A DNA stretch of 64,000 nucleotides from Rheinheimera sp. 4Y26 (GCF_025245835.1 NZ_JAOBWS010000010.1:1-64000), one strand, 5' to 3'; numbered from the stretch's first letter, positions 15,325-25,248 are shown. Numbers and translations are program-made. Notes: generated by a model not told the origin, from the letters alone.

Positions 15325-17232
15325 ATGCTGGAAAAATTGGCTGAACCTGCAGAGACTGCAAATCCATTGCAGCAACTTGATGGTTTTCGTTTAAAACGCC
15401 TGCTGCAGATTATTGCCGTTTCTTTTGTTGGCCTGGTGCTGGCCATGTCCGTGGCTTCAGGTACCACCAAATTTTGGCTGCTGGGTGGCAGCATGGCGCT
15501 GGCGCTGGCCGGTGTGGTGGCCTGTTATCATAAAACGCTGATGGCGGCTTATATTCTGCTCTGGTCGCTGGCATTGATGTTGTCGGGTCTGGCTTATAAC
15601 AATGGTGGCCTGCACGACATTGCCATCTTTGGTTTTCCCTGTGTGCTGGTGTACGCCGCTATTCTGGGCAGCAACGGGCTGTTTTTGTCTTTGTTACTGT
15701 ATTGCCTGGCATTTTGTGGTGTGCTGGCATTTTTAAGCATGCAGGGGCTGCTGGTGCAGCAAATCCCGGCTGTTGGCTGGAACAGCGTGGTTTATGTCGC
15801 AGTGATTTTACTGGTGACAGGTTTTAGTGTGTTTTTACTGACTAAAGATCTGCGCCGGTTATTACATTCATTGCAGCGGGAAAACGAAAGAGTAAGGCAA
15901 AGTCAGCTGGAAATTGAGCGGCTGGCGCATCATGACAGGTTAACCACTTTACCCAACCGCATTCTGGCGGAGCTTAGTTATCAGCAACTGTTAAAACAGT
16001 GCCGTGAGCAGCAGCAGCGTCTGGCCGTGCTGTTTTTGGATTTGGACAACTTTAAGCCGGTCAACGATTCTTTGGGCCATTCGGCCGGTGATTTGGTGTT
16101 GCAGCAACTGGCGCAGCGGCTGTTGTCGGTGATGCCAAAAGATGCGGTGTTAAGCCGGTTTGGCGGTGATGAATTTCTGGTGCTGGTGCCATCCGACAGC
16201 GACGACGGCAAACTGTCGCTGTTGGCCAAAGCCATGATTAACCAAACCTGCAGCCCTTTTTATGTGATGCAAACCCATATTGAAATATCCGGCTCGGTTG
16301 GTATTGCCGTGGTGCCGCGCGATGGCGTTGAATTTAATATGCTGTGCAAAAAAGCCGACCTTGCCATGTACAAAGCCAAAGATGATGGCCGCAATACCTG
16401 GCGCTTTTATGATGAAGAAATCGACAAAGCCAATATCGACAAATTTAACCTGTTGCAGGGCATTCGCCAGGCGTTAAAGGAACAACAGTTCCAGTTGTAT
16501 TATCAACCCAAAGTGGATTTAACCACGGGCCAGATTGTTGGAGCCGAGGCGCTGGTGCGCTGGCCGCAGGCCGATGGCTCAATGATAAGCCCAATGCAGT
16601 TTATTCCGCTTTGTGAAGAAAGTGGCTTGATTCTGGAACTGGGCGCATTTGTGATCCACGAAGCCTGCCAGGCCTGCCGGCGTTGGCAGCGTTTGGGTTA
16701 TGCCGATATCAGCGTGGCGGTGAATTTGTCTTTTGTGCAATTTCGCGATAATTCACTGGAAGGTCTGGTACGCCAGGCACTGAAAGACGCTGAGCTCAGT
16801 CCTTCGGCGCTGGAGCTAGAGCTGACCGAGTCTTTGCTGATTGGTGAAGGCGACCATGTGCAGCAGCAGCTGGATGCACTCAGTAGTTTGGGTTTGACCT
16901 TTGCCATTGACGATTTTGGCACAGGTTATTCCAACCTCGGCTATTTGCGCCGTTTTAACGCCACCACCTTAAAAATTGATAAATCTTTTATCAGCTCTTT
17001 GTATCTATCCAGCCGCGATGAACCCCTGGTACGCGCCATTATTCAGCTGGCGAAAAGTCTGGGTTTGATTACAGTGGCCGAAGGGGTGGAGGATGCGCAG
17101 ACGATGCAGCTGCTCAAAGACATTGGCTGTGAACAGGCGCAGGGTTATTTTTGGTCGGCTCCTGTTACAGAGCAGAAATTTGTGACGTTATTGCCGTTAA
17201 AACAACAGTCTCCCGGGGAAGATGTGTATTAA
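15325..17232 (+). CDS. Membrane GGDEF-EAL protein (cyclic di-GMP turnover)
   Basis: 635 residues from the ATG at 15325 (in-frame TTG at 15310 also possible). About six membrane helices fill residues 25-173 and form the likely sensor; a coiled-coil linker follows (180-200). The GGDEF domain (about 200-365) keeps an intact RFGGDEF (280-284) but no RxxD inhibitory site in the normal place. The EAL domain (about 375-625) keeps EALVRW, the Asn in VAVNLS, the Glu in ELELTES, DDFGTGYSNL, LKIDKSFI and AEGVED, so it should be an active phosphodiesterase. It may switch between making and breaking cyclic di-GMP, affecting motility or biofilm. Its stop overlaps the convergent next gene by four bases. Confidence 0.92.
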   Translation: MLEKLAEPAETANPLQQLDGFRLKRLLQIIAVSFVGLVLAMSVASGTTKFWLLGGSMALALAGVVACYHKTLMAAYILLWSLALMLSGLAYNNGGLHDIAIFGFPCVLVYAAILGSNGLFLSLLLYCLAFCGVLAFLSMQGLLVQQIPAVGWNSVVYVAVILLVTGFSVFLLTKDLRRLLHSLQRENERVRQSQLEIERLAHHDRLTTLPNRILAELSYQQLLKQCREQQQRLAVLFLDLDNFKPVNDSLGHSAGDLVLQQLAQRLLSVMPKDAVLSRFGGDEFLVLVPSDSDDGKLSLLAKAMINQTCSPFYVMQTHIEISGSVGIAVVPRDGVEFNMLCKKADLAMYKAKDDGRNTWRFYDEEIDKANIDKFNLLQGIRQALKEQQFQLYYQPKVDLTTGQIVGAEALVRWPQADGSMISPMQFIPLCEESGLILELGAFVIHEACQACRRWQRLGYADISVAVNLSFVQFRDNSLEGLVRQALKDAELSPSALELELTESLLIGEGDHVQQQLDALSSLGLTFAIDDFGTGYSNLGYLRRFNATTLKIDKSFISSLYLSSRDEPLVRAIIQLAKSLGLITVAEGVEDAQTMQLLKDIGCEQAQGYFWSAPVTEQKFVTLLPLKQQSPGEDVY

Positions 17233-18020
17233 CCCTCAGTCTGTTGTTTTTTAAGCTCGGCCGCCAAAGGTGCGATTAAAGCCTGATGTTTTTTATGTAA
17301 AAAATGAAATAACTGCTCAGTGGCCAGCACCTGGGGTAACCGACGCAATTTTGCAGCAGTTAAATCAGGCTCCACCTGCAATACCGACGCCACATCATCC
17401 AGCATCAGATCCACTTTACCTTGTTTAAGCATTTCCAGCGCTTGCCTGGTGGTGGTCACCGCCACTCTGCTGCCTTTAAAAGCATATTGTTCGGCCATTT
17501 TAAAACCCCGCACATAACCAATACGTAGTTTGGGGTTTTGTTGCCATTGTGCATCAGTGTGTTGATGTTGTGCTTCATCCAGGACAAAAGCATAAAGGGC
17601 CAGCGAGGTTAACGGTTGGGGCACCAGCAGCAGGTTAGGATAGTTGGCAGTCGCGTTTTTTATCCGGAACAGCTCACCGTCATAGTCGCCTTTATTGCTC
17701 ATTAATAAAGAGCGGCCGGCCGGCAAATGTTCAACCTGAAGCTGATAACCCAAAGCCAGATAAGCTTTGGCCAGCCGGTTTTCAATCATCCGGGTCAGTG
17801 CCGACTGATTAACACTGCTGGCAATCAGAATGGGGGGTAACGGCGCTGCTGTTGACTGAGATGGCGCAAAAGGCGCTGTGCTGAAAGGAACTGTCGTTAA
17901 AGGTGCAGGGGCTGCCGGCCATTGCTGCGCGGCCAGGAAGTGACAAACCCAAAGCAGGCTAAACATCAATAACCGCAGGTATTTTTGTTGCAGTATCAAC
18001 TCCAGGTTCGCCCACAACAT
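17229..18020 (-). CDS. Periplasmic solute-binding-like protein (SBP family 3 type)
   Basis: 263 residues. A hydrophobic N-terminal stretch (about 15-32) acts as signal or anchor, followed by a Pro/Thr/Ala-rich linker (35-65). The rest resembles type-3 solute-binding proteins without an attached transporter: ILIASSVNQSALTRMIENRLAKAYLALGY..., then GDYDGELFRI and GKVDLMLDD, phrases typical of orphan SBP-like proteins beside signalling genes. The ATG at 18020 is chosen because AAGGAGG lies just ahead of it; an upstream in-frame start at 18053 has no such site. The tail-to-tail gene encodes a GGDEF-EAL protein; a sensing link is possible but not shown. Confidence 0.72.
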   Translation of the reverse strand: MLWANLELILQQKYLRLLMFSLLWVCHFLAAQQWPAAPAPLTTVPFSTAPFAPSQSTAAPLPPILIASSVNQSALTRMIENRLAKAYLALGYQLQVEHLPAGRSLLMSNKGDYDGELFRIKNATANYPNLLLVPQPLTSLALYAFVLDEAQHQHTDAQWQQNPKLRIGYVRGFKMAEQYAFKGSRVAVTTTRQALEMLKQGKVDLMLDDVASVLQVEPDLTAAKLRRLPQVLATEQLFHFLHKKHQALIAPLAAELKKQQTEG

Positions 18021-18076
18021 CAGAACTCCCCTCCTTTTCAGCCTTAAGTGCAACTTAGCACAGCTTCCCTGCTGGT

Positions 18077-18102
18077 GCGCTGTAGCCAGAGCAGCTACAG
18101 CG
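18077..18102 (-). terminator. Perfect 10-bp hairpin after the M16 peptidase gene
   Basis: GCGCTGTAGC and GCTACAGCGC around a six-base loop, 26 bases past the stop on the minus strand. It lacks a T run, so it may be a 3'-protecting stem rather than a classical terminator. Confidence 0.5.
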
Positions 18103-18127
18103 CGGATGCTTGTTTATGATGGCTTGA

Positions 18128-21040
18128 TTATGGTTTTCCCTGCTGAGGATAAGCCACTACAGGCCAGCCGGTTTGCTGAAGCTGTGGCATCAGAGTTTTG
18201 GCATCACCCACCACTAAAATCAGCATAGACGATGGATCCAGATGTTTGGCCGCCAGGGCGTTGATTTCCTGTTGGCTGATGTTTTGTACTATTTGATTGC
18301 GGATTTTCACAAAGTCAGGGCTTAACTGATATTCCAGAATTTGGCTCATAAATCCCAGTTTGGCCTGAGGTGTTTCGTATTGCAGCGCGTCCGACTGATG
18401 AATAGCCTGGCGCATAAACTCCAGTTCATCATTCTGAATACCTTGAGTGCGGTATTTGTTGATTTCGGCTAAAAACTGCTCAATGGCCGCGCCGGCCACA
18501 TCAGTGCGCACCGCTGCAGAAGCCACAAAGCTACCGGCAAACTTGTCGCCGCTAAAGCCGGTAAAGGCGCCATAGGTGTAACCTTTGTCTTCCCGCAGAT
18601 TCAGGTTAATCCGGCTGTTAAAATTGCCGCCTAATACAAAGTTCATCAGGTTGGCGCGGAAAAACTCACCGCTGATATCCATAGGTAAACTGCGTTTGGC
18701 AATGCGGATCTCCGCCTGCGGCGCATCTGCTTTATCCACCAGATAAATCACACCATGTTTGGCTTTGGCTGGCGGAATTTGTGTGTTAAGTACCCTGGCT
18801 TCACCTTGCCAGCCCTGAAATAACGACGACAGCTGCTGTTCGACTGTTTCTTTGGGTAAATCCGACGCCACTATTAACATACTGCCTTTGGGTTTCACCA
18901 GTTGCTGGTAATAGGCTTTTAGTTGCGCAGGGGTCAGCTTACTCAGGCTTTTGATGCTGCCTTCGGACGGATAAGCGCGGATATGGTCGGCAAACAATAA
19001 ACGGCGCAAATGTTTACGTGCCAGATAGGCGGCACTTTTTTCGGCATGTTGCAGGCCTTGCAGGCTTTGTTGTTGCAGCCGGCTAAAATCATCAGCAGCA
19101 AAAGCCGGGCGCAGCAGTTTTTCTTCCAACAGCTTCAGAGTCGGTTGCAGGTTTTTACTTAAGCTCGACACAAACACCGTCATATATTGATCACCAGCGC
19201 TAAAACTGATGCTGCTGCCAAGTTTCTCCAGCGCCAGACTCATTGCTTCAGTGCTGTAGTTTTGTGTGCTTTCATTGAGCATGGCCGCCAATAACGACGA
19301 AATACCAAGCTGCTCCGGTGTCTCAAAATAAAGCCCCAGCGGAATTTTTAACAAAAGTGCCGTGGTTGGAGTTTCTGTGGTTTGTGCCCCCAGCACCTGG
19401 ATGCCATTGCCCAGTTGTGTTTGCCAGGTTTGTGGCAAAGTAACTGCCGGGTTACTGCCTGCTTTGGGCATCTGGCTGCGATCAAAATTATCTGTGGCTT
19501 TACGCTCAGTCAGATCGGCCGCGCTGGTTGTGGATTTTTCAGTAAATTCAGGCCTTTTAAACACAAAATTGTCGGCTTTGGCGCGAAGCTGAGCAGCCCC
19601 TTTGGGCACCACACTCATTACCACTGCATGTTTGTTTTTTAAATATTGCTGATAAACCCGAAGCACATCAGCTCTGGTCACGCTTTGATAACGTTGAATA
19701 TCGGCGGACACCAAATCGGGTTTGGCAAAAAAGGTTTCGTTATGCGCCAGCTGAGTGACTTTGCCCTGCACCGATTGCAAGCCAAACACACTCTGAGCTT
19801 CAATTTGGGCTTTGACTTTGGCCAAATCATCGTCGGTCACACCACGGCTTTCAAATTCCAGCAGGCTCTGGCGGATGATCTGTTCAATATCGGCAAGATT
19901 TTTGCCGGACGCCGGATGTGGCAGCGCCAGCAAGGTAAATTCACAGGCCAGCTCCATACAGCTGTGACCGGCCTGAGCCTGCACCGCCAGCTGATTTTTC
20001 AGCAGATTTTTATACAGCAGTGAGCTGTTGGAACCGCCTAAAATTTCCGCCAGAATATCCAGTGCGGCTTCGTCCTGATGGCGGGCGTATACAGTTGGAA
20101 AAGCCAGATATAACAAAGGCAAATGCACATTGTCTTCAAAAGACACATATCTGTCTTCCGTTAAGCTAAACAGCTGTTTTGGCGCAGGCGTTACAGCCGT
20201 ACCTTCGGGAATGCTGCCAAAATACTTTTGCACCAAAGGTAAAATCTGCTCGGCTTTTACCGCGCCGCCTATGGTTAGTGTGGCGTTATTCGGGCCGTAC
20301 CAGCGCAGGAAAAAGGCTTTGACATCATTGACATTGGCGCGGTTTAAATCGTCCATATAGCCAATGACCGGCCAGGAATACGGATGACCGGCCGGATATA
20401 AAGCTTCGGCCACTCTTTCCGACAAACGGCCATAAGGCTGATTGTCGATACGCTGGCCCCTTTCGTTTTTCACCGTTTCGCGTTGTACCTCAAATTTTTT
20501 CTCTGTGACTGCATCCAGCAAAAAGCCCATGCGGTCGGCTTCAAGCCACAACACTTTTTCCAGCTGATTGACCGGTACTGTCTGGTAATAATTGGTGCGA
20601 TCGGTATCTGTGGTGCCGTTCAGCTCGCCGCCTGCTGCGGTAATAATCTGAAAGTGCTGCTCGTCCGCCACATGTTCAGAACCCTGAAACATCATATGTT
20701 CAAAAAAATGGGCAAAACCTGATTTACCGGCTTCTTCACGGGCAGAGCCCACATGATAGGTGACGTCCACATGCACCAGCGGATCTGAATTATCTTCATG
20801 CACTAATACAGTTAAACCGTTGGCTAGTTTGTATTTTTTATAAGGAATGGCTGGGGTGCCCAAAGCAGGATTGTGAGTTTCTACCAGTTGAATGCCAGCG
20901 GGCAAACCGCTTTGTTGCTGATGGTCCGTGCTGCTGCAGGCGCTAAGCAACAGGGCAATAGCAACAGATAACGCCGCAGGCAGAAAAGTTTTGTGGGCAG
21001 TGAAGCGGCTTTTGCCGTTGTTTTGGAAGAATGTCTGCAT
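18128..21040 (-). CDS. M16-family zinc peptidase lipoprotein (pitrilysin-type)
   Basis: 970 residues from the ATG at 21040 (MQTFFQNNG...). After a long positively charged start comes a lipoprotein signal with LLLSAC. The protein carries two M16 halves: the N-terminal half holds the inverted zinc motif HFFEH with the distal Glu in ETVKNERGQ, and the C-terminal half lacks it, as usual for clam-shell M16 enzymes. It should degrade oligopeptides in the periplasm or at the outer membrane. The in-frame start 51 bases upstream would place 17 extra residues ahead of the signal, which is unlikely. Single-gene unit. Confidence 0.9.
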   Translation of the reverse strand: MQTFFQNNGKSRFTAHKTFLPAALSVAIALLLSACSSTDHQQQSGLPAGIQLVETHNPALGTPAIPYKKYKLANGLTVLVHEDNSDPLVHVDVTYHVGSAREEAGKSGFAHFFEHMMFQGSEHVADEQHFQIITAAGGELNGTTDTDRTNYYQTVPVNQLEKVLWLEADRMGFLLDAVTEKKFEVQRETVKNERGQRIDNQPYGRLSERVAEALYPAGHPYSWPVIGYMDDLNRANVNDVKAFFLRWYGPNNATLTIGGAVKAEQILPLVQKYFGSIPEGTAVTPAPKQLFSLTEDRYVSFEDNVHLPLLYLAFPTVYARHQDEAALDILAEILGGSNSSLLYKNLLKNQLAVQAQAGHSCMELACEFTLLALPHPASGKNLADIEQIIRQSLLEFESRGVTDDDLAKVKAQIEAQSVFGLQSVQGKVTQLAHNETFFAKPDLVSADIQRYQSVTRADVLRVYQQYLKNKHAVVMSVVPKGAAQLRAKADNFVFKRPEFTEKSTTSAADLTERKATDNFDRSQMPKAGSNPAVTLPQTWQTQLGNGIQVLGAQTTETPTTALLLKIPLGLYFETPEQLGISSLLAAMLNESTQNYSTEAMSLALEKLGSSISFSAGDQYMTVFVSSLSKNLQPTLKLLEEKLLRPAFAADDFSRLQQQSLQGLQHAEKSAAYLARKHLRRLLFADHIRAYPSEGSIKSLSKLTPAQLKAYYQQLVKPKGSMLIVASDLPKETVEQQLSSLFQGWQGEARVLNTQIPPAKAKHGVIYLVDKADAPQAEIRIAKRSLPMDISGEFFRANLMNFVLGGNFNSRINLNLREDKGYTYGAFTGFSGDKFAGSFVASAAVRTDVAGAAIEQFLAEINKYRTQGIQNDELEFMRQAIHQSDALQYETPQAKLGFMSQILEYQLSPDFVKIRNQIVQNISQQEINALAAKHLDPSSMLILVVGDAKTLMPQLQQTGWPVVAYPQQGKP

Positions 21041-21164
21041 AAAGTTCTCATCTATCAGGGCAGCCAGAGGCCGCAGAATATAAGGCACCATTGTTTAATT
21101 GGCCTGCTGTGGCCGGCAGCATGAGTGCAAGCGAACCTTGATCACAACGCGCTCTGGTAATGCT

Positions 21165-21464
21165 TTAGCGGACTGGCGTTGCTGCACTTTCACCGGCTAC
21201 CGTATGCCAGGGCAAAATGCGATAACTTGTGACAAGCCCTTGTATAACATAAGGATCGGCTTTGGCAAAAGCTTCCACTTTGGCAATATCGTCGACATTA
21301 AATAACAACAACGCACTTTCCACCGGCTGGCCGACAGCACCGCCTAAAATCAGCTCGCCCTGTTCAACAGCATGCCAGGCCAAAGCCAGATGACTGCTAC
21401 GAAATTCAGCACGCCGTACCAGGTAATCATCGGCCAGTTGGTAACTTAATAAATAATGCATCAA
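21165..21464 (-). CDS. YciI-like protein
   Basis: 99 residues with the YCII-related fold: HYLLSYQLADDYLVRRAEFRSSHLALAWHAVEQGELILGGAV and the DPYVIQGLVTSYRILPW ending are family hallmarks, including the conserved His in the R-x-x-HL segment and the Asp of ADPYV. YciI proteins are small dimers with a ferredoxin-like barrel; the reaction is mostly unknown. It lies head-to-head with the sigma-54 controlled pump region. Confidence 0.85.
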   Translation of the reverse strand: MMHYLLSYQLADDYLVRRAEFRSSHLALAWHAVEQGELILGGAVGQPVESALLLFNVDDIAKVEAFAKADPYVIQGLVTSYRILPWHTVAGESAATPVR

Positions 21465-21603
21465 AAACTCCGGGGCAGTGGTGAACCAATGGCCGAGCTT
21501 AGAGCCATTTTAACCGGCTTGCCAGTCTCTTAACCTCGTTAGCCGGCACTTTGGTCTTTTCAAAACGTTGTTGCCCTGAGGTCTTGCTTGCCTTATGACC
21601 CAA

Positions 21604-21688
21604 CTGTCTGGACAACAAGGTTGTTACTAAGGGAATTATTGTGGCTGTCCGCGCCTTGCCGGCGGACAGTTTTTCTGTCCGCGGACAC
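21604..21688. promoter_or_regulatory. Cluster of CTGTCCGC half-sites: probable enhancer (UAS) for the NtrC-type regulator
   Basis: The octamer CTGTCCGC or its complement GCGGACAG occurs at 21645-21652 (+), 21662-21669 (-), 21675-21682 (+) and, one base short, 21681-21687 (-), giving nested palindromes including TGTCCGCGGACA at 21676-21687. A looser TGTCTGGACA lies at 21605-21614. They are 65-150 bases before the sigma-54 promoter, the usual place for enhancer-binding proteins. Confidence 0.75.
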
Positions 21689-21752
21689 TCAGCTTAAGTT
21701 GCTTTTTATCAATAAAAATAAATAAAAACATGGACTTGTAATTTATTTTTAC

Positions 21753-21768
21753 CTGGCACGGCTCCTGC
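21753..21768 (+). promoter_or_regulatory. Sigma-54 promoter of the adaptor/ABC/two-component operon
   Basis: TGGCACGGCTCCTGCT matches the -24/-12 consensus TGGCACG-N4-TTGCW with a single mismatch and exact GG-GC spacing. The predicted start is near 21780, about 50 bases before the adaptor ATG. Confidence 0.85.
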
Positions 21769-21830
21769 TATACCTCCTGCGATAGAGAGGGCAGTTCAGT
21801 TACACAGCTTTGAAAGCACAAGGAATAACC

Positions 21831-23105
21831 ATGATCCAGGGCACCGAAAATCAGGACATTCAGCTAAAACGCAATACAGGCAGTCGTTTGGGCAGCGCAG
21901 GCAAAGCTGTGCTGGCTTTTACCGCTATCAGCCTGATGCTGTGGGGCAGTTATCAGCTGATGTTTAACAAGGCGCAGGCCAGTTTAGTGATGCCAAGAGC
22001 CACAGTGCAGCTTGGCACTGTCAGCCGCGGCGATTTTGTCAGAGATTTAGCGGTGCAGGGCAAAGTAGTGGCCGCCAATGCGCCCACTTTATTCAGCCAG
22101 CAGGCGGGGCAAATCCGGTTATTAAAACAACCGGGTGAGCCTGTCACCATTGGCGATCTGCTGGCGGTGATTGAAAGCCCAAGCCTGGAAAACGACTTAA
22201 AACAGCAGCAGGCGCTGTTGTCCAGCATGCAGTCTGAAGTGGAGCGCTCCGCGCTGCAGGCACGTGAGCAGCAGCTGGATATGGAACAAATTCAGAACAG
22301 CGCCCAGGTGAATTTACTGGCCGCCAAACGTGAGCTGGCACGTGCCAAACAGTCGCTGGAGTTGGGCGTGTTGCGCCAGATTGATTTAGATATGGCCAAC
22401 GACAAACTCAGTCAGGCCGAACTGGAGTTCAGCCACGCCAAACGCAAAGTGGCGCTGGCAGCAGACAAACTCACTTTTGAACAGAAATCCGGTGCCCAGG
22501 CGCTGGAGCGCCAGCAGCTGGTGGTGGCAGAACTTAGCCGCAAGCTTGAAGCGCTGCAAATTAAAGCGCCGGTGACAGGACAGGTGGGCAGCTGGCTGGT
22601 GGAGCAGCAAAACCATGTGCTGGAAGGTCAGGGTTTACTGACAGTGATTGATTTAAGCCGGTATGAAGCTGAGCTCAGTGTGGCGGAAAACTATGCCGGT
22701 GACCTGACACCCGGCCAGTTGGTGGATGTCAGCGTCAATGGCCAGCAGCTTCAGGGTGAGCTCAGTCACGTCGCCCCGGAAGTGGTGGATGGCAATGTTC
22801 GGGCCAGGGTGCGTTTTAACAGCCAGGACGCTGCCAGTTTAAGGCAGAACCAGCGTTTGTCCGCCCGTATTGTGTTTGAACAGCGCAGCAATGTACTGAA
22901 AGTGGCGCGTGGTGATTTTATTGCGTCCGGCGGCGGCCGTCAGGCTTATCTGCTGCAGGACAATGTGGCGGTGAAAACGCCGGTAGAACTCGGCGCTTTG
23001 TCGGTGCAGTGGGTAGAAATTTTATCCGGTGCCAAAGAAGGTGATCAGCTGGTGATTTCCAATACCAGCGAATTTAAAGATGCGGCGCGGGTGCGGCTGA
23101 ATTAA
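21831..23105 (+). CDS. HlyD/MacA-family periplasmic adaptor
   Basis: 424 residues from the ATG at 21831 (AAGGA eight bases ahead). One N-terminal membrane anchor (about 28-47) is followed by a split lipoyl/barrel-sandwich domain, a long alpha-helical hairpin (about 115-235, heptad-like with many Gln/Leu) and a beta-barrel and membrane-proximal domain. This is the layout of MacA-type adaptors that join an inner-membrane ABC pump to an outer-membrane channel. No TolC gene is in the operon, so a distant TolC would be needed. First gene of the unit; 129 bases separate it from the ATPase. Confidence 0.88.
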   Translation: MIQGTENQDIQLKRNTGSRLGSAGKAVLAFTAISLMLWGSYQLMFNKAQASLVMPRATVQLGTVSRGDFVRDLAVQGKVVAANAPTLFSQQAGQIRLLKQPGEPVTIGDLLAVIESPSLENDLKQQQALLSSMQSEVERSALQAREQQLDMEQIQNSAQVNLLAAKRELARAKQSLELGVLRQIDLDMANDKLSQAELEFSHAKRKVALAADKLTFEQKSGAQALERQQLVVAELSRKLEALQIKAPVTGQVGSWLVEQQNHVLEGQGLLTVIDLSRYEAELSVAENYAGDLTPGQLVDVSVNGQQLQGELSHVAPEVVDGNVRARVRFNSQDAASLRQNQRLSARIVFEQRSNVLKVARGDFIASGGGRQAYLLQDNVAVKTPVELGALSVQWVEILSGAKEGDQLVISNTSEFKDAARVRLN

Positions 23106-23234
23106 TGCCCTGACTGAGTCCGTCACGGCTTGTCACAACAAAACAAACAGCAGTGCTTTGCCAAAGCGCTTTGCAACAGCGCAGTGCAGGGTGCAGAACC
23201 AAGGGCCATGCCCTGATTTAAAAGGAATACATCA

Positions 23235-23933
23235 ATGATTCAACTGAAAAATTTAAGCAAAGTGTTTCGCACCGAGCTGATTGAAACCCACGCCCTGCGC
23301 CAGATTGAATTGCAGGTCAGTGAAGGGGAGTTTGTTGCTTTAACCGGGCCGTCCGGCTCGGGTAAATCGACATTGCTCAATGTGCTTGGCACTTTAGAGC
23401 ATTTTGACGAAGGTGATTATTTGCTGGACGGTCAGTCGGTGCGGGGTTTATCAGACCGGCAGTTGTCTGCACTGAGAAATGAAAAAATTGGTTTTATTTT
23501 TCAAGGCTTTAACCTGATTAAAGACTACAGCCTGCTCGATAACATCGAACTGCCGCTGCGCTATCGCGGCATCAGTGCTAGCGATCGTAAACGCCGCGCT
23601 TTAGAGGCGCTGGAGCTGGTGGGGCTGGCAGCGCGCAAAGATTATCACCCAAGCCAGTTGTCCGGTGGTCAGCAGCAGCGGGTGGCCATTGCCCGTGCTA
23701 TTGCCGGTCAGCCGCGGATTCTGCTGGCGGATGAACCCACAGGGAACCTGGATTCTTTGATGGCACGGCAGGTGATGGAGCTTTTGGAGCAAATTAACCG
23801 CCAGGGCTGCACCATTCTGATGGTAACGCACGACCCGGATCAGGCGCGCCGTGCCAGCCGTCAGGTGCAGATTGTCGATGGACAGCTCAGCGATGCCGCT
23901 ATGTACGACCCACTTGCGGCGAAGCTGGCTTAA
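23235..23933 (+). CDS. ABC transporter ATP-binding protein (MacB/LolD type)
   Basis: 232 residues. Walker A GPSGSGKST at 38-46, Q-loop FIFQGFNLI, signature LSGGQQQR (about 142-149), Walker B ILLADEPTGNLD and switch His in VTHD are all intact. The length and LADEPTGNLDS phrase are typical of the MacB/LolD/FtsE clade that works with FtsX-type permeases by mechanotransmission rather than true transport through the membrane. AAGGAAT precedes the ATG. Eleven bases separate it from the first permease. Confidence 0.93.
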   Translation: MIQLKNLSKVFRTELIETHALRQIELQVSEGEFVALTGPSGSGKSTLLNVLGTLEHFDEGDYLLDGQSVRGLSDRQLSALRNEKIGFIFQGFNLIKDYSLLDNIELPLRYRGISASDRKRRALEALELVGLAARKDYHPSQLSGGQQQRVAIARAIAGQPRILLADEPTGNLDSLMARQVMELLEQINRQGCTILMVTHDPDQARRASRQVQIVDGQLSDAAMYDPLAAKLA

Positions 23934-23944
23934 GGAGCGCCCAG

Positions 23945-25243
23945 ATGGAACAGTTTTTTTATTATTTAAAAGTGAGCTGGGTCAGCATTAAAAGAGCGCC
24001 GCTGCCTTATGCGCTGACGGTGTTTATTTTAAGCCTGGGGCTTGGGGTGTTTTTTGCCAATGCCACTTTCTATTACCAGCTGAATTCGGATCCTTTGCCG
24101 CATAAAAGCGACAAGTTGTTTTTCCCGATGATGATGCTGGTGCCCTATGAGTGCGCCGACTGCAAACCACCTTCAGTGCTGAGTTATGCCAATGTGCAAA
24201 AACTAAAAAGCTCTGATATTCCAACGGCAGAAGCGGCCATGTACAGCTCAGACGGTTATTTACGGCTGGATAGCACAGCGCTGCCCACACCGGTGAAGGT
24301 GCGTCTGACGGAACCGGATTTTTTCCACATGCTGGAGGTGCCGCTTTTGCATGGCGCTATTTGGCCAGATAGCAAAAACCGGCAGGAAATTGTGCTGAGT
24401 AAAGCCATGGCCGAAAAAATGTTTGGCAGCACTGATGTCGTAGGTAAACAACTGCTGTTGGATGATCGCAGTTTTGCTGTGGTGGCGGTGCTGGATGACT
24501 GGCAAATGTTGCCGCGGCTTTATGACGCCAATAACGGTAATCATGTGAATGAGGTCGAAGATGTGTATATTCCGCTCGAAACAGGTTATGACCTGAATTA
24601 TTTATCCAACACCCAGTCGCAAACTTTTGACGACGCCGATTATCGGAAACTTGCCAGCGACGGACGCAGCAAAGCTTTGCATCAGCTGCAATATTGGGTG
24701 CAGCTGGATACCGAAGCGCAGCAGCAGGCTTACCAGCAGTTTATGGCCAATCTGGCGGAGGATGAGAAAAAAGCCGGCCGGCACCCAAGCCCGGTCAATA
24801 ACCAGCTGCCGGCGATGCGCAACATAGTGGCTTATTTTGGTGGCGAGTCCGGTGATATTAAAGCTTTTGCGCTGGTGACTTTATTGTTTTTGGTGGTGTG
24901 CTTGTTTAATGCCAGCCATTTGTCATTAAACCGTTATTTAAGCAACCAATACGAATTTAGTTTGCGCCGCGCGCTGGGCGCCAGTCGCTGGCAGCTGCAA
25001 CAACAAATGCTGGCCGATGTACTGTTGATGACGGTTTTTGCCATCAGTGGCGCCTTGCTGATTGGTTTTGGTGGCACTGCGCTTATGAATTATCTTTGGC
25101 CGATCAATGCCTTATTTGCCCGCTGGGATTTAACGCTAATGTTGTTTTTATTGGCGCTGACCTTTGCTGCCAGTTATCTGGTGACTTTATACCCCGCACT
25201 GCGCGCTTCATTTGGTGCGCTGAACCAGCAATTAAAGGAATAA
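23945..25243 (+). CDS. ABC permease 1, MacB/FtsX family
   Basis: 432 residues: an N-terminal helix (about 17-38), a periplasmic domain of about 250 residues of the MacB_PCD type, then three C-terminal helices (about 305-325, 355-380, 395-418) with the FtsX core RRALGASRWQLQQQ facing the ATPase. The periplasmic domain has a CADC pair that could be oxidised. AAGGAGCG lies ahead of the ATG. It likely forms a heterodimer with permease 2. Confidence 0.9.
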   Translation: MEQFFYYLKVSWVSIKRAPLPYALTVFILSLGLGVFFANATFYYQLNSDPLPHKSDKLFFPMMMLVPYECADCKPPSVLSYANVQKLKSSDIPTAEAAMYSSDGYLRLDSTALPTPVKVRLTEPDFFHMLEVPLLHGAIWPDSKNRQEIVLSKAMAEKMFGSTDVVGKQLLLDDRSFAVVAVLDDWQMLPRLYDANNGNHVNEVEDVYIPLETGYDLNYLSNTQSQTFDDADYRKLASDGRSKALHQLQYWVQLDTEAQQQAYQQFMANLAEDEKKAGRHPSPVNNQLPAMRNIVAYFGGESGDIKAFALVTLLFLVVCLFNASHLSLNRYLSNQYEFSLRRALGASRWQLQQQMLADVLLMTVFAISGALLIGFGGTALMNYLWPINALFARWDLTLMLFLLALTFAASYLVTLYPALRASFGALNQQLKE

Positions 25244-25248
25244 TCGTT

